This document shows, piece after piece, positions 25,582 to 37,122 of a DNA stretch of 64,000 nucleotides. The stretch's first letter is position 1; each line of letters opens with the position of its first letter. Position numbers and translations under genes: made by a program. The DNA is from Arthrobacter sp. efr-133-R2A-120 (GTDB taxonomy: Bacteria; Actinomycetota; Actinomycetes; Actinomycetales; Micrococcaceae): NCBI RefSeq assembly GCF_030209835.1, contig NZ_JARVRF010000019.1:62001-126000 (forward strand), given 5' to 3'. The notes below the pieces were generated by a model. That model searched no databases. It was not told the origin of the DNA and saw only the letters and a list, made by a program, of their open reading frames with translations.

Positions 25582-25604
25582 TCGAAGAAGTTTTCGATTA
25601 GCAT
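25582..25604 (+). promoter_or_regulatory. uvrA promoter with LexA-like SOS box
   Basis: TCGAAG-AAGT-TTTCGA (25582-25597) matches the actinobacterial LexA box TCGAAC-N4-GTTCGA at 10 of 12 positions and directly abuts the -10 TAGCAT (25599-25604). The -10 ends 6 nt before the uvrA GTG, so the transcript is leaderless. LexA bound here would block the promoter. Confidence 0.55.
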
Positions 25605-25610
25605 TAGTGG

Positions 25611-28538
25611 GTGCCTAAAGCCGTAGCTGAAGTCCCCGCCGTCGAATCCTTCACAAGCGTTTCCGCGCAGCAACCTTCCACGCCCGTAAGACATGACCTG
25701 TCCCGGCTCGTGGTCAAGGGAGCGCGCGAACACAACCTCCGGAACGTCGATCTCGACCTTCCCCGTGACGCCATGATCGTTTTCACCGGTTTGTCGGGTT
25801 CAGGTAAGTCATCCTTGGCTTTCGACACCATCTTCGCCGAAGGCCAGCGCCGGTACGTGGAGTCATTGTCGGCCTATGCCCGCCAATTCCTGGGCCAAGT
25901 GGACAAGCCGGACGTGGATTTCATCGAGGGTCTTTCCCCGGCAGTCTCCATCGACCAGAAGTCCACCAGCAAGAACCCGCGCTCCACCGTGGGCACCATC
26001 ACCGAGATCTACGACTACATGCGCCTTCTCTGGGCACGTGTCGGCCGGCCGCATTGTCCGGTGTGCCACGAGCCGATCACGCGCCAGACGCCGCAGCAGA
26101 TTGTCGACCAGTTGCTGGAGCTCGAATCCGGCACCCGCTTCCAGATCCTCGCTCCCATGGTCCGTGGACGCAAGGGTGAATTCGTCGAGCTCTTCAAAGA
26201 ACTCACTGCCAAGGGATACTCGCGTGCCCGGGTGGACGGTGACCTCGTCCAGCTGAGCGATCCGCCCAAGCTCGGCAAGCAATTCAAGCACTCCATTGAA
26301 GTGGTTGTGGACCGGTTGGTGGTCAAGGAAGGGATCAGCCAGAGGCTGACCGACTCGATCGAAACCGCGCTCGGACTCGCGGAAGGACGCGTACTTGCCG
26401 AGTTCGTGGACCTCGACGCCGAAGACCCCGCCCGGATCCGGGCCTTCTCCGAACACCTTGCCTGCCCCAATGAGCACCCGCTGGCCATCGACGAAATCGA
26501 GCCACGCTCCTTCTCCTTCAACAACCCCTTCGGCGCATGTGCCGCGTGCAGCGGTATCGGCACCAAGCTCGAGGTCGACGAAGAATTGGTGGTCCCCAAC
26601 CCGGAACTTTCCTTGAACCAGGGGGCCATCGCGCCCTGGTCGCTGGGCACGGCCACCACGGAATACTGGAACCGGCTCCTGGAAGGCCTTGCCTTGGAGC
26701 TCGACTTCTCCATGGACACGGCGTGGGAGAAACTGCCGCAGGAAGTGCGGCAAACCGTGCTGCATGGCAAGGACCACAAGGTTGTCGTGCAGTACCGCAA
26801 CAGGTTCGGCCGTGAGCGCAAGTACAGTACGGGCTTCGAGGGCGCCATCCAGTATGTTCACCGCAAGCACGGTGAAACGGACTCCGATTGGGCGCGCGAC
26901 CGCTACGAAGAGTACATGCGCCAGATTCCTTGCCCTGAATGCAATGGCGCCCGGCTCAACCCGGCATCGCTTTCCGTGCTGATCAACGGCAAGTCCATCG
27001 CTGAAGTAGCGGCCCTCCCGATGAGGGACTGCGCCGACTTCCTCGGCAGCCTCACGCTCACTGACCGCGAGGCCCAGATTGCCCATCAGGTCCTCAAGGA
27101 GATCCAGGCGCGCCTGACATTCCTCCTGGACGTCGGGCTCGAATACCTGAATCTCGAACGGCCGTCCGGGACTCTGTCCGGTGGCGAAGCTCAGCGCATC
27201 CGGCTTGCCACCCAGATCGGCTCCGGCTTGGTGGGCGTGCTGTACGTCCTGGATGAGCCGTCCATCGGGTTGCACCAAAAAGACAACCGCCGCCTCATCG
27301 AAACGCTGACCAGGCTTCGGGACCTGGGCAATACGCTGATCGTGGTCGAACACGACGAAGACACCATCCACGAGGCCGACTGGGTAGTGGATATCGGACC
27401 CGGCGCCGGCGAGCACGGCGGCCAGGTGGTTCACTCCGGTTCCTATAAGGAGCTTCTGGAAAACCGGAACTCGCTGACTGGTGACTACTTGTCCGGGCGA
27501 CGCAAGATCGACATCCCGGCGAAGCGGCGCAAGTATGACAAGAAGCGCGAGCTCAAGGTCATCGGCGCACGCGAAAACAACCTGAACAACGTTGACGCGA
27601 CCTTCCCGCTGGGCCTCTTCACGGCAGTCACGGGCGTCAGCGGTTCAGGGAAGTCCACCCTGGTGAACGAGATCCTTTACAAGGTTCTTGCCAACAAACT
27701 CAACGGAGCAAAGCAAGTTGCCGGCCGGCATCGTTCCGTGGCAGGCCTCGAGCACCTCGACAAGGTGGTCCACGTGGACCAGAGTCCCATCGGGCGGACC
27801 CCGCGTTCCAACCCCGCCACGTACACCGGCGTGTTCGACAACATCCGGAAGCTTTTCGCGGAAACCACCGAAGCCAAGGTCCGCGGATACCAGCCCGGAC
27901 GCTTCTCCTTCAACGTCAAGGGCGGCCGCTGCGAGGCGTGCTCCGGTGACGGCACCCTGAAGATCGAGATGAACTTCCTGCCGGACGTATATGTTCCCTG
28001 CGAGGTTTGCCACGGTGCCAGGTACAACCGGGAGACCCTGGAAGTCCATTACAAGGGCAAGACCATCGCGGACGTCCTCAACATGCCCATCGAGGAGGGT
28101 GCCGAGTTCTTTGCCGCCTTCACCCCCATCGCCCGGCATTTGAACACCCTCGTCGACGTCGGTCTCGGCTATGTCCGGCTCGGACAGCCCGCCACCACGC
28201 TTTCAGGTGGCGAGGCGCAGCGCGTGAAGCTGGCGTCGGAACTGCAGAAGCGTTCGAATGGCCGGAGCGTATACGTCTTGGACGAGCCCACCACGGGCCT
28301 CCATTTCGAGGACATCCGCAAATTGCTCATGGTGCTCCAGGGCCTCGTGGACAAGGGCAACACGGTCATCACCATTGAACACAACCTCGACGTCATCAAA
28401 TCCGCCGACTGGATCGTGGACCTTGGCCCCAATGGCGGTTCGGGCGGCGGGCGCATCGTGGCAACGGGCACGCCCGAACAGGTTGCAAAGTCCACGGAAA
28501 GCCACACCGCTGCCTTCCTGGCGGAGATTCTCGGCTAG
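25611..28538 (+). CDS. uvrA: excinuclease ABC subunit A
   Basis: Damage-recognition ATPase of nucleotide excision repair. The 975-residue protein has two ABC modules: Walker [10 protein letters not shown] (about 63-71) and GVSGSGKST (about 680), with signatures LSGGEAQRI and LSGGEAQRV. Zinc-finger cysteines appear as CPVC (about 150), CAAC, CPEC and CEAC...CEVC. The GTG start is fixed by the -10 box 6 nt upstream; the N-terminus carries about 25 extra residues before [12 protein letters not shown] LexA-like box overlaps the promoter, consistent with SOS induction. A hairpin terminator follows. Confidence 0.98.
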   Translation: MPKAVAEVPAVESFTSVSAQQPSTPVRHDLSRLVVKGAREHNLRNVDLDLPRDAMIVFTGLSGSGKSSLAFDTIFAEGQRRYVESLSAYARQFLGQVDKPDVDFIEGLSPAVSIDQKSTSKNPRSTVGTITEIYDYMRLLWARVGRPHCPVCHEPITRQTPQQIVDQLLELESGTRFQILAPMVRGRKGEFVELFKELTAKGYSRARVDGDLVQLSDPPKLGKQFKHSIEVVVDRLVVKEGISQRLTDSIETALGLAEGRVLAEFVDLDAEDPARIRAFSEHLACPNEHPLAIDEIEPRSFSFNNPFGACAACSGIGTKLEVDEELVVPNPELSLNQGAIAPWSLGTATTEYWNRLLEGLALELDFSMDTAWEKLPQEVRQTVLHGKDHKVVVQYRNRFGRERKYSTGFEGAIQYVHRKHGETDSDWARDRYEEYMRQIPCPECNGARLNPASLSVLINGKSIAEVAALPMRDCADFLGSLTLTDREAQIAHQVLKEIQARLTFLLDVGLEYLNLERPSGTLSGGEAQRIRLATQIGSGLVGVLYVLDEPSIGLHQKDNRRLIETLTRLRDLGNTLIVVEHDEDTIHEADWVVDIGPGAGEHGGQVVHSGSYKELLENRNSLTGDYLSGRRKIDIPAKRRKYDKKRELKVIGARENNLNNVDATFPLGLFTAVTGVSGSGKSTLVNEILYKVLANKLNGAKQVAGRHRSVAGLEHLDKVVHVDQSPIGRTPRSNPATYTGVFDNIRKLFAETTEAKVRGYQPGRFSFNVKGGRCEACSGDGTLKIEMNFLPDVYVPCEVCHGARYNRETLEVHYKGKTIADVLNMPIEEGAEFFAAFTPIARHLNTLVDVGLGYVRLGQPATTLSGGEAQRVKLASELQKRSNGRSVYVLDEPTTGLHFEDIRKLLMVLQGLVDKGNTVITIEHNLDVIKSADWIVDLGPNGGSGGGRIVATGTPEQVAKSTESHTAAFLAEILG

Positions 28539-28550
28539 TCCTGCGGGAAC

Positions 28551-28594
28551 GGCCGGGGAATATTTCGCTTGAAGCCGAAGTATTCCCTGGCCGG
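28551..28594 (+). terminator. hairpin after uvrA
   Basis: Imperfect stem pairing GGCCGGGGAATATTTCG with CGAAGTATTCCCTGGCC around an 8-nt loop, beginning 12 nt after the uvrA stop. No U-tract. Likely terminator. Confidence 0.55.
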
Positions 28595-28638
28595 CATGTG
28601 AGTTTCAGGCATGCCTCAACTCGTGAGAAACTAACCCG

Positions 28639-29355
28639 GTGACTCAAACAATGGTGCCCGTAATCTTTGATCTGGACGGCACCCTTGTCGATCCTGCAGG
28701 TGGCATAACCGGCGGCATCGCCGCGGCCCTGCGCGAAATGGGCCTCCGTGTCCCGGAACAAGCAGTGCTGGACTCCATGGTCGGGCCCAAGCTCAGCGAC
28801 TCCCTGGAGCACATTGCCGGGGTTCCCGCGGCAAAAGTCGACGAAGTCATTGGCCTTTACCGTGGTTACTACCGTTCTGTGGGAATCGGCCAAAGCCGGC
28901 TCTATCCCGGTATCCGTGAGCTCCTGGAGTTCTTCGCGGAGTCGCGGCGGCCGGTTGCCGTGGCCACCCAGAAACCCCAGGGCTTGGCGCACGTCGTGTT
29001 GGAGCACCACGGCATTGCCGATTTCTTTGCTTCCATTTGCGGTGCCTCGGACGACGAATCAATGGCGGCCAACACAGCTCCGGGCAAAGTGGCAATTGTT
29101 GGTGCGGCGCTGGCCACGTTGCGTTCCCAGCCCGCGGTGATGGTCGGGGACCGCCATCAGGATGTTGCCGGTGCGATGGCCAATGGCCTTGACTGCATCG
29201 GGGTCAGCTGGGGATTTGCGCCCGACGGCGAACTTCAGGAGGCAGGCGCCGTCGCCGTCGTGGACACCGCGGAGCAGCTGCTGAAGAAGATCGAAGAACT
29301 TGACGCTGTCCGCGCGGCGGCCCTGAGCGAGGTGCAGAACGATGGAAGCCTTTGA
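28639..29355 (+). CDS. gph: HAD-superfamily hydrolase, phosphoglycolate-phosphatase-like
   Basis: A 238-residue HAD phosphatase. Motif I is FDLDGTLVDP (about 9-18), motif II lies in VAVATQKPQ, and the motif III/IV region reads VMVGDRHQDVAGAMANGLDCIGVSWG. The cap domain is helical and follows motif I, as in phosphoglycolate phosphatases; other small phosphate esters are possible. A weak -10 (GAAACT) ends 6 nt before the GTG start, in line with the leaderless pattern of this genome. Its 3' end overlaps plsC by 14 nt. Confidence 0.88.
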   Translation: MTQTMVPVIFDLDGTLVDPAGGITGGIAAALREMGLRVPEQAVLDSMVGPKLSDSLEHIAGVPAAKVDEVIGLYRGYYRSVGIGQSRLYPGIRELLEFFAESRRPVAVATQKPQGLAHVVLEHHGIADFFASICGASDDESMAANTAPGKVAIVGAALATLRSQPAVMVGDRHQDVAGAMANGLDCIGVSWGFAPDGELQEAGAVAVVDTAEQLLKKIEELDAVRAAALSEVQNDGSL

Positions 29356-30010
29356 TGTCATCCGCTGGACCACGCGCGGACTGATTTCCAGCACCTGCCG
29401 GCCCACGGTCATCGGGCTGGAAAACGTGCCCAAGGAAGGGCCCTTCATTGTGGCCCCGAACCATTTGTCCTTTCTGGACAGCGTGATTGTCCAGGCCTTG
29501 ATGCCGCGCCCGGTGGGCTTCTTCGCCAAGGCCGAGTACTTCACCACCAAAGGCTTCAAAGGCCGCGCGATGAAGGCGTTCTTCGAGGCTGTCGGATCCA
29601 TTCCGGTGGAACGCGGAGAACAGGCGGCCAGTGTGCAGGCCCTCAAGACCCTCCTGGACATCCTGGAGAACGGCCGGGGCATCGGCATCTATCCGGAGGG
29701 GACCCGCTCCCGCGACGGCTTGCTGTACCGCGGGCGCACCGGGGTCGGCTGGCTTGCCCTGACCACGGGGGCACCCGTCGTGCCGGTTGGCCTTATCGGC
29801 ACGGACAAGCTGCAGCCGGTGGACCGCAACACTGTCCGCCCGCAGCATTTCACCATGAAGGTGGGCGAGCCGCTGTACTTCGAGAAGACAGGCCCGGACC
29901 ATTCCCTGCCTGCCCGGCGCGAAGTGACGGACAAGATCATGGATGCCATTGCGGTATTGAGCGGCCAGGAACGTTCCACCAGCTACAACCAGAGCAAATC
30001 CGCGGGGTAA
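29342..30010 (+). CDS. plsC: 1-acyl-sn-glycerol-3-phosphate acyltransferase family protein
   Basis: A 222-residue membrane-associated acyltransferase of phospholipid synthesis. The catalytic block is NHLSFLDS (the family's HxxxxD, about 40-47), followed by GSIPVERGE, the IYPEGTRSRDG substrate motif (about 118-128) and VPVGLIGTD. It overlaps the HAD phosphatase by 14 nt, so the two are translated together. It probably transfers an acyl chain to lysophosphatidic acid, although several paralogues usually exist in these genomes. Confidence 0.92.
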   Translation: MEAFDVIRWTTRGLISSTCRPTVIGLENVPKEGPFIVAPNHLSFLDSVIVQALMPRPVGFFAKAEYFTTKGFKGRAMKAFFEAVGSIPVERGEQAASVQALKTLLDILENGRGIGIYPEGTRSRDGLLYRGRTGVGWLALTTGAPVVPVGLIGTDKLQPVDRNTVRPQHFTMKVGEPLYFEKTGPDHSLPARREVTDKIMDAIAVLSGQERSTSYNQSKSAG

Positions 30011-30054
30011 CTCTCCGCGAAGCCGGTGCGTACAGGGTGACGTCTTTCCCTTAC

Positions 30055-30060
30055 TAGACT
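30055..30060 (+). promoter_or_regulatory. -10 box of the leaderless uvrC promoter
   Basis: TAGACT ends 6 nt before the uvrC GTG at 30067. No LexA-like or RecA-NDp-like element is seen upstream. Confidence 0.5.
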
Positions 30061-30066
30061 GGATCT

Positions 30067-32067
30067 GTGGCAGATCCAGCGAGTTATCGACCCCAGGCGG
30101 GAGAAATCCCCACCACCCCCGGTGTCTATCGGTTCCGGGATCCACACGGCCGTGTCATCTATGTGGGCAAGGCGAAGAACCTCCGCTCCCGGTTGAACTC
30201 ATACTTCGCCAACCCTGCGGGTTTGCTGCCGAAGACGCATGCGATGGTGCATGCGGCCAGTAGCGTCGAGTGGACCATGGTGGGCAGCGAGCTTGAGTCG
30301 CTTCAGCTCGAATACACCTGGATCAAGGAATTCAAGCCCCGCTTCAACGTCGTCTTCCGCGATGACAAGACTTATCCGTACCTTGCCGTGAGCATGGGGG
30401 AGAAGCTCCCCCGGGTCCAGGTCATGCGCGGGGAGCGCCGCAAGGGAACCCGCTACTTCGGACCGTATACGGCCGGCGCCATCCGCGAAACCATGGACAC
30501 CTTGTTGCGGGTCTTTCCGGTCCGTAGCTGCAGTCCCGGCGTGCTGAAGCGCGCCCAGGCCAGTGGCCGGCCATGCTTGCTCGGCTACATCGACAAATGC
30601 TCGGCCCCGTGTGTCGGGCGTGTCACCGCCGAAGAGCACCGGGCCATCGCCGAAGACTTCTGCTCGTTCATGGGCGGCGAAGCGAAACGCTTCATCACCC
30701 GCCTCGAAAAGGACATGGGCGCCGCCGTCGCCGAGTTGGACTACGAGCGGGCCGCGCGGCTCCGGGATGACATCATCGCCCTCCGCAAAGTGTTCGAGCG
30801 CAACGCCGTGGTGCTTTCCGAAGACACCGACGCGGACGTCTTCGCCCTGCACGACGACGACCTCGAGGCGTCCGTGCAGGTATTCCACGTCAGGGGTGGC
30901 CGGGTGCGCGGCCAGCGGGGCTGGGTCGTGGAAAAGGTCGAAGACGCCACCACTCCGGAGCTCATCGAGCACCTGCTGCAACAGGTGTACGGAGAGGACA
31001 GCGACAACCAGGGCCGTATTCCGCGCGAAGTCCTCGTGCCGGAGATTCCGAGCAACCATCACGAACTGCTGGAATGGCTCGGTGGCCTCAGGGGCGCCAA
31101 GGTGGATATCCGGGTGCCGCAGCGCGGTGACAAGGCCGCCCTCATGTCCACCGTCCGAGAAAATGCCGAGCAGGCCCTGAAGCTCCACAAAGTCCGGCGG
31201 GCCGGCGATATCACCGTCCGCTCGCAGGCGCTGCAGGAACTGCAGGAAGCCCTCGAGCTTCCCGTGCCGCTGCTCCGGATCGAGTGCTACGACATTTCCC
31301 ATGTGCAGGGCACCAACGTGGTTGCATCCATGGTGGTGGTGGAGGACGGCCTCCCCAAGAAGGCTGACTACCGGAAGTTCTCCATCACCGGTGCGGCGGC
31401 AACAGACGATACCGCTGCGATGCACGACGTCCTTACGAGGCGCTTCAGGCACTACTTGCAGGATAAATCCGCCCAGCTTCCCAAGAGCGGAGAAGTTCCG
31501 AACCCCGGTGTCGGGGAGCCGCCGTCGTCGTCGGACGATGCCGCCCTCACGGGAGCCAAGGCGAGATTCGCCTATCCGCCCAACCTCGTGGTCGTCGACG
31601 GCGGGCAGCCCCAGGTGAATGCGGCCGCGCGGGCACTCGCGGAACTGGGGATCGACGACGTCTACGTCGTGGGCCTCGCCAAGCGGCTCGAAGAAGTCTG
31701 GCTGCCGGACAGCGACTTCCCGGTGATTCTGCCCCGCACTTCGCAGGGACTCTACTTGCTCCAGCGCATCCGCGACGAGGCCCACCGTTTCGCCATCACC
31801 TTCCACCGGCAGAAGCGTGGAAAGGCCATGACGGTGTCCGCGCTCGACGGCGTGCCCGGCCTCGGCGAAGCAAAACGGAAGGCGCTCGTGGCGCATTTCG
31901 GCTCCCTCAAGAAAATCAAGGCAGCGACGGCACTCGAACTCACAGCCGCGAAGGGGATCGGCCCGGCATTGGCGGAAGCCGTCGTCAGCCATCTGGCGGC
32001 GGCGGGCGCCTCGGGCGAGGCCGCTCCAGCCGTGAACATTACCACCGGCGAAATCCTTGAAACTTAG
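30067..32067 (+). CDS. uvrC: excinuclease ABC subunit C
   Basis: Dual-incision nuclease of nucleotide excision repair. The 666-residue protein has an N-terminal GIY-YIG nuclease ([19 protein letters not shown], about 19-37), a Cys-rich spot ([16 protein letters not shown]), the UVR motif that binds UvrB (about 205-240), the RNase H-like second nuclease ([28 protein letters not shown]) and a C-terminal helix-hairpin-helix ([20 protein letters not shown]). The loop around 470-510 is longer and Pro/Ser-rich. The GTG start is set by the leaderless -10. It is followed by a terminator hairpin. Confidence 0.98.
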   Translation: MADPASYRPQAGEIPTTPGVYRFRDPHGRVIYVGKAKNLRSRLNSYFANPAGLLPKTHAMVHAASSVEWTMVGSELESLQLEYTWIKEFKPRFNVVFRDDKTYPYLAVSMGEKLPRVQVMRGERRKGTRYFGPYTAGAIRETMDTLLRVFPVRSCSPGVLKRAQASGRPCLLGYIDKCSAPCVGRVTAEEHRAIAEDFCSFMGGEAKRFITRLEKDMGAAVAELDYERAARLRDDIIALRKVFERNAVVLSEDTDADVFALHDDDLEASVQVFHVRGGRVRGQRGWVVEKVEDATTPELIEHLLQQVYGEDSDNQGRIPREVLVPEIPSNHHELLEWLGGLRGAKVDIRVPQRGDKAALMSTVRENAEQALKLHKVRRAGDITVRSQALQELQEALELPVPLLRIECYDISHVQGTNVVASMVVVEDGLPKKADYRKFSITGAAATDDTAAMHDVLTRRFRHYLQDKSAQLPKSGEVPNPGVGEPPSSSDDAALTGAKARFAYPPNLVVVDGGQPQVNAAARALAELGIDDVYVVGLAKRLEEVWLPDSDFPVILPRTSQGLYLLQRIRDEAHRFAITFHRQKRGKAMTVSALDGVPGLGEAKRKALVAHFGSLKKIKAATALELTAAKGIGPALAEAVVSHLAAAGASGEAAPAVNITTGEILET

Positions 32068-32077
32068 CTAGGGTAAT

Positions 32078-32109
32078 AGGCGGACCCCTCCTGAAGAGGT
32101 CCGCCTTTG
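32078..32109 (+). terminator. uvrC terminator
   Basis: Stem AGGCGGACC / GGTCCGCCT with an 11-nt loop, followed by TTTGG. It begins 10 nt after the uvrC stop. Confidence 0.8.
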
Positions 32110-32141
32110 GACCATCCCAGAAACTTTGGACCATCTCAGAA
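32104..32141 (+). repeat. two-copy 19-bp tandem repeat before rapZ
   Basis: The unit CCTTTGGACCATCCCAGAA is repeated as ACTTTGGACCATCTCAGAA, with 17 of 19 positions identical. It fills the space between the uvrC terminator and the rapZ ribosome site. It probably arose by a recent slippage duplication and may duplicate part of a promoter. Confidence 0.7.
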
Positions 32142-32153
32142 CGGGGAAACTTG

Positions 32154-33077
32154 ATGTCAGAGCCAACAGCAGGATCCGGCGCGGAGCAGGACGGTCTCGT
32201 ACCCGTCAAGCCTGTCGAAGCGGAACTGCTGGTGGTGACCGGCATGTCCGGAGCAGGCCGCAGCACAGCGTCGGACGCCCTGGAGGACCACGGCTGGTAC
32301 GTCGTCGAAAACCTCCCGCCGCAGATGCTGGGCACGCTGGCGGAAATCGTCTCGCACGCGCCCCAGTCCATCCCGAAGCTTGCCGTCGTCGTGGACGTGC
32401 GCAGCAAAGGCCTCTTCACCGATATCAGGACGGCGCTCGGCGCCCTCAGCGCCAGCGGAATCACCTTCCGCGTCCTCTTCCTCGATGCCAGCGACAACGT
32501 CCTGGTACGGCGCTTTGAGCAGGGCCGCCGCCCGCACCCGCTCCAAGGCGGTGGACGGATCCTGGACGGCATCGCGGCGGAACGCGACGTCCTGAAGGAA
32601 CTCCGCGAATCGGCCGACGTCGTCCTGGACACGAGCACATACAACGTCCACGGACTGGCGACAGCCATCACCGAACTTTTCACCGACACAGGCCCTGTGG
32701 CACTGCGCTTGAACGTCATGAGCTTCGGCTTCAAATACGGCCTGCCCGTGGACGCCAACTTCGTGGCGGATGCGCGCTTCATCCCCAACCCGCACTGGGT
32801 TCCGCAATTGCGACCGCACACGGGGCTCGACGCCGACGTCAGCGACTACGTGCTGGGCGCCGCGGGCGTGAAGGACTTCGTTGACCGCTACGTCCTTGCC
32901 TTGGAGCCTGTCCTCGATGGCTATCGGACGGAAAACAAGCACTACGCCACCATTGCTGTCGGTTGCACAGGCGGCAAGCACCGTTCAGTCGCGGTCGCCG
33001 TCGAACTCTCCAAACGGCTCGCGCAATATCCTCGCGTCACTGTCACCACAAGCCACCGCGATCTGGGTCGCGAGTAA
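32154..33077 (+). CDS. rapZ: RapZ/YvcJ-like nucleotide-binding RNase adapter protein
   Basis: A 307-residue RapZ homologue. In enterobacteria RapZ controls glucosamine-6-phosphate synthase through small RNAs; in Gram-positives YvcJ binds GTP and its target is not clear. The P-loop reads GMSGAGRS, with Arg where Lys is canonical. Further blocks are GWYVVENLPPQMLGTLAEI, RRFEQGRRPHPL, SFGFKYGLP, DARFIPNPHWVPQLRPHTG and IAVGCTGGKHRSV, all typical. ATG at 32154 follows GGGGAAA; a TTG just before it is less likely. It forms the conserved rapZ-yvcK-whiA operon, overlapping yvcK by TAATG. Confidence 0.95.
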   Translation: MSEPTAGSGAEQDGLVPVKPVEAELLVVTGMSGAGRSTASDALEDHGWYVVENLPPQMLGTLAEIVSHAPQSIPKLAVVVDVRSKGLFTDIRTALGALSASGITFRVLFLDASDNVLVRRFEQGRRPHPLQGGGRILDGIAAERDVLKELRESADVVLDTSTYNVHGLATAITELFTDTGPVALRLNVMSFGFKYGLPVDANFVADARFIPNPHWVPQLRPHTGLDADVSDYVLGAAGVKDFVDRYVLALEPVLDGYRTENKHYATIAVGCTGGKHRSVAVAVELSKRLAQYPRVTVTTSHRDLGRE

Positions 33078-34093
33078 TGGGGGTCCTTACCGGACCCTTG
33101 CCGCTGGTTCCACCGAAGGGCACCCCAGGCAGCCAACCTGCCAAGGGCCCCACAGTAGTGGCACTCGGCGGCGGACACGGGCTTTCCGCATCATTGTCGG
33201 CGTTGCGGCTGCTTACCTCGGAGCTCACCGCGATTGTCACGGTTGCGGACGACGGCGGATCCTCCGGGCGGCTGCGCGAAGAGTACGGCGTCCTTCCGCC
33301 CGGCGATCTTCGAATGGCGCTGAGCGCCCTTTGTGACGACACGGATTGGGGGCGCACCTGGCGGGACGTCATGCAGCATCGCTTCAAGACCCCGAGCGGT
33401 CGCCAAGGTTCCTTGGACGACCATGCCATGGGGAACCTGCTCATTGTCACCCTCTGGGAGCTTCTGGGCGACGCCGTCGCGGGACTGAAATGGGCGGGCG
33501 CGCTCCTGGGTGCCCGCGGCCAGGTTCTTCCGATGTCCACCCAGCCACTGAACATCGAGGGTGACGTCAGGGTGCCCTTGCCCGGGGGCGGGTACGAGTT
33601 CCAGGCCGTCAAGGGCCAGGCCAAGTGCGCCGTTGCCGGATCCCTCGAAAACGTCAGGCTCTTTCCGGAGGACGCGCACGCCTGCATCGAAGCGCTGACG
33701 GCCATCGAGCTCGCGGACTGGATCATTCTGGGTCCCGGCTCCTGGTACACGTCCGTGTTGCCGCATTTGCTGCTGCCCGAAATGCGCCAGGCCTTGTGCG
33801 ACACTCCTGCCAAACGCTGCCTCACCATGAACCTCGCCATGGACACCAAGGAAACCTCCGGGATGTCCGCCGCGGACCATCTGGATGCCTTGCGACACTA
33901 CGCGCCGGAGTTCAGCGTGGACGTCGTCCTGGCCGATCCCTCCTCGATATCGGACCTCAAGGAATTCGAACGGGCTGCCGGGATGATCGGTGCGGAGGTG
34001 GTCTTGGGTAAAGTGGGGGCGTCGAGCCGCCGTCCAGTCCATGACCCGCTGCGTCTGGCATCGGCGTATCACGATATCTTCGGGAATAGTTAG
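33077..34093 (+). CDS. yvcK: YvcK/CofD-like protein (gluconeogenesis factor)
   Basis: A 338-residue CofD-fold protein. It shows VVALGGGHGLSASLSALR near the N-terminus, VTVADDGGSSGRLREE and LPPGDLRMALSAL, and GPGSWYTSVLPHLL. YvcK binds UDP-sugars and is needed for cell-wall metabolism on gluconeogenic carbon sources in Bacillus and mycobacteria (CuvA). The ATG overlaps the rapZ stop (TAATG), so the longer frame running back into rapZ is not used. whiA follows after 9 nt. Confidence 0.95.
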   Translation: MGVLTGPLPLVPPKGTPGSQPAKGPTVVALGGGHGLSASLSALRLLTSELTAIVTVADDGGSSGRLREEYGVLPPGDLRMALSALCDDTDWGRTWRDVMQHRFKTPSGRQGSLDDHAMGNLLIVTLWELLGDAVAGLKWAGALLGARGQVLPMSTQPLNIEGDVRVPLPGGGYEFQAVKGQAKCAVAGSLENVRLFPEDAHACIEALTAIELADWIILGPGSWYTSVLPHLLLPEMRQALCDTPAKRCLTMNLAMDTKETSGMSAADHLDALRHYAPEFSVDVVLADPSSISDLKEFERAAGMIGAEVVLGKVGASSRRPVHDPLRLASAYHDIFGNS

Positions 34094-34102
34094 GAACATG
34101 CG

Positions 34103-35083
34103 ATGGCACTGACCGCATCGGTCAAGGAAGAACTTTCCCGGCTGGACATCAAGAAGTCGTCCGTCCGCAAGGCCGAAGTTTCGGCCATGCTGCGCTTCGC
34201 CGGCGGACTGCACATCATTTCGGGCCGAATCGTCATCGAGGCAGAGGTGGATCTCGCCTCCACTGCACGAAGGCTGCGCGCCGCGATCGCCGAAGTCTAC
34301 GGGCACCAGAGCGAGATCATCGTCGTCTCCGGTGGTGGCCTCCGGCGCGGTAGCCGCTATGTTGTCCGCGTAGTGCGCGACGGCGAAGCCCTGGCCCGCC
34401 AGACCGGCCTCCTGGATGGCCGCGGACGGCCCGTACGTGGCCTGCCGTCCGCCGTCGTCAACGGTTCGGCGTCCGACGCGGAGGCCGTGTGGCGCGGCGC
34501 CTTCTTGGCTCACGGTTCCCTCACCGAACCCGGCCGGTCCTCTTCGCTTGAGGTCACGTGTCCCGGGCCGGAATCTGCGCTTGCCTTGGTTGGGGCTGCC
34601 CGGCGCCTCGGCATCCAGGCCAAGGCCCGGGAAGTGCGTGGCGTGGATCGCGTGGTTATCCGTGACGGCGACACCATCGCCGCGCTGCTCACCCGGATGG
34701 GTGCCCATGACGCCCTCATGGTGTGGGAAGAACGCCGCATGCGGAAGGAAGTCCGTGCCACGGCCAACCGCCTCGCGAACTTCGACGACGCCAACCTGCG
34801 CCGCTCGGCCCAGGCCGCCGTCGCGGCCGGCGCCCGGGTGGACAGGGCCTTGGAAATCCTGGGCGACGACGTTCCGGACCACCTTAAGTACGCCGGTGAA
34901 CTCCGCGTGGCGCACAAGCAGGCCAGCCTCGATGAACTGGGCCGGCTTGCCGATCCGCCCATGACCAAGGACGCCATCGCCGGGAGGATCCGCAGGCTGT
35001 TGGCCATGGCGGACAAGCGGGCCGGGGATCTGGGCATCCCGGGCACCGAGGCAAATGTGACCCCCGAAATGATGGACGAATAA
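34103..35083 (+). CDS. whiA: DNA-binding protein WhiA
   Basis: A 326-residue protein with an N-terminal degenerate LAGLIDADG homing-endonuclease-like domain ([21 protein letters not shown], then [11 protein letters not shown]) and a C-terminal helix-turn-helix ([34 protein letters not shown]). In Streptomyces WhiA with WhiB starts sporulation septation; in non-sporulating relatives it affects cell division and chromosome segregation. It is the last gene of rapZ-yvcK-whiA. The sodA promoter lies directly after its stop. Confidence 0.96.
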   Translation: MALTASVKEELSRLDIKKSSVRKAEVSAMLRFAGGLHIISGRIVIEAEVDLASTARRLRAAIAEVYGHQSEIIVVSGGGLRRGSRYVVRVVRDGEALARQTGLLDGRGRPVRGLPSAVVNGSASDAEAVWRGAFLAHGSLTEPGRSSSLEVTCPGPESALALVGAARRLGIQAKAREVRGVDRVVIRDGDTIAALLTRMGAHDALMVWEERRMRKEVRATANRLANFDDANLRRSAQAAVAAGARVDRALEILGDDVPDHLKYAGELRVAHKQASLDELGRLADPPMTKDAIAGRIRRLLAMADKRAGDLGIPGTEANVTPEMMDE

Positions 35084-35100
35084 AGCCCTCGCCCTAGAAT
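35073..35100 (+). promoter_or_regulatory. probable sodA promoter
   Basis: TAGAAT (35095-35100) with a weak upstream TGGACG (35073-35078) at 16 nt. It predicts a leader of about 85 nt for sodA. Confidence 0.4.
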
Positions 35101-35192
35101 CGTCAGGGTGTAGATTTCCGGCCGGTTCGCCGGTCGGATGAACAAAACGAGAGTTACCAACCGGACCCCGGTCCACTACATTGGAGGATTTC

Positions 35193-35816
35193 GTGACAGA
35201 GTACGTACTGCCCGAGCTCGGCTACGACTACGCAGCACTTGAGCCGCACATTTCGGCGAAGATCATGGAGCTGCACCACAGCAAGCACCACGCTGCCTAT
35301 GTAGCAGGCGCCAACAACGCTTTGGCCCAGCTGGCCGAGGCCCGCGACAAGGGCGACTTCGCCAACATCAACCGCCTCTCCAAGGACCTCGCGTTCCACA
35401 CCGGCGGCCACATCAACCACTCCGTCTTCTGGAACAACATCTCCCCGGACGGCGGCGACAAGCCCGAGGGCGAGCTGGCGGCAGCCATCGACGACGCCTT
35501 CGGCTCCTTCGATGCATTCCGCGCACAGTTCTCCGCAGCCGCGCTCGGCCTGCAGGGATCCGGCTGGGGCTTCCTCGCCTACGAGCCCATCGGCGGCAAC
35601 CTCCTCATCGAGCAGCTCTACGACCAGCAGGGCAACGTCGCAGTGGGCACCACGCCCCTGCTCATGCTGGACATGTGGGAGCACGCTTTCTACCTGGATT
35701 ACGTGAACGTCAAGGCTGACTATGTCAAGGCTTTCTGGAACATCGTCAACTGGGCCGACGTCGCAAAGCGCTTCGAGGCGGCCCGCGCGAACGCCACTGG
35801 ACTGATCGTTCTCTAG
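35193..35816 (+). CDS. sodA: superoxide dismutase, Mn type
   Basis: A 207-residue cytoplasmic superoxide dismutase. Metal ligands are seen in [10 protein letters not shown] (His), the [10 protein letters not shown] block (His) and [11 protein letters not shown] (Asp and His). Gly in GGHINH together with Gln in [12 protein letters not shown] is the pattern of Mn- rather than Fe-specific enzymes. The GTG at 35193 follows GGAGG at 8 nt; the TTG at 35181 that precedes it is part of the ribosome-site region. Monocistronic, ended by the hairpin at 35907. Confidence 0.96.
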   Translation: MTEYVLPELGYDYAALEPHISAKIMELHHSKHHAAYVAGANNALAQLAEARDKGDFANINRLSKDLAFHTGGHINHSVFWNNISPDGGDKPEGELAAAIDDAFGSFDAFRAQFSAAALGLQGSGWGFLAYEPIGGNLLIEQLYDQQGNVAVGTTPLLMLDMWEHAFYLDYVNVKADYVKAFWNIVNWADVAKRFEAARANATGLIVL

Positions 35817-35906
35817 GGAACTCCGCCCCGAATCGGTGAGTGACGCGGAATACACAGGGATGTAACAAACTTCACATTCAGGTGAATTTCGCCCAAATAC
35901 CGGATT

Positions 35907-35934
35907 GTCTGCCCCCGCAGTTGCGGGGGCAGAC
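35907..35934 (+). terminator. hairpin terminator after sodA
   Basis: Perfect 13-bp stem GTCTGCCCCCGCA / TGCGGGGGCAGAC with a 2-nt loop, followed by GTAGTTAAA. About 90 nt after the sodA stop. Confidence 0.7.
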
Positions 35935-35945
35935 GTAGTTAAACG

Positions 35946-37113
<1,168 letters not shown>

Positions 37114-37122
37114 GGTAGACAC

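Noticed and set aside
25863..27434. A 523-codon minus-strand open frame
   Set aside because: Antisense to uvrA, whose motifs continue throughout.
30010..30066. SOS box upstream of uvrC
   Set aside because: No TCGAAC-N4-GTTCGA-like or TTGTC-N12-TANNNT-like sequence is present at the right distance.
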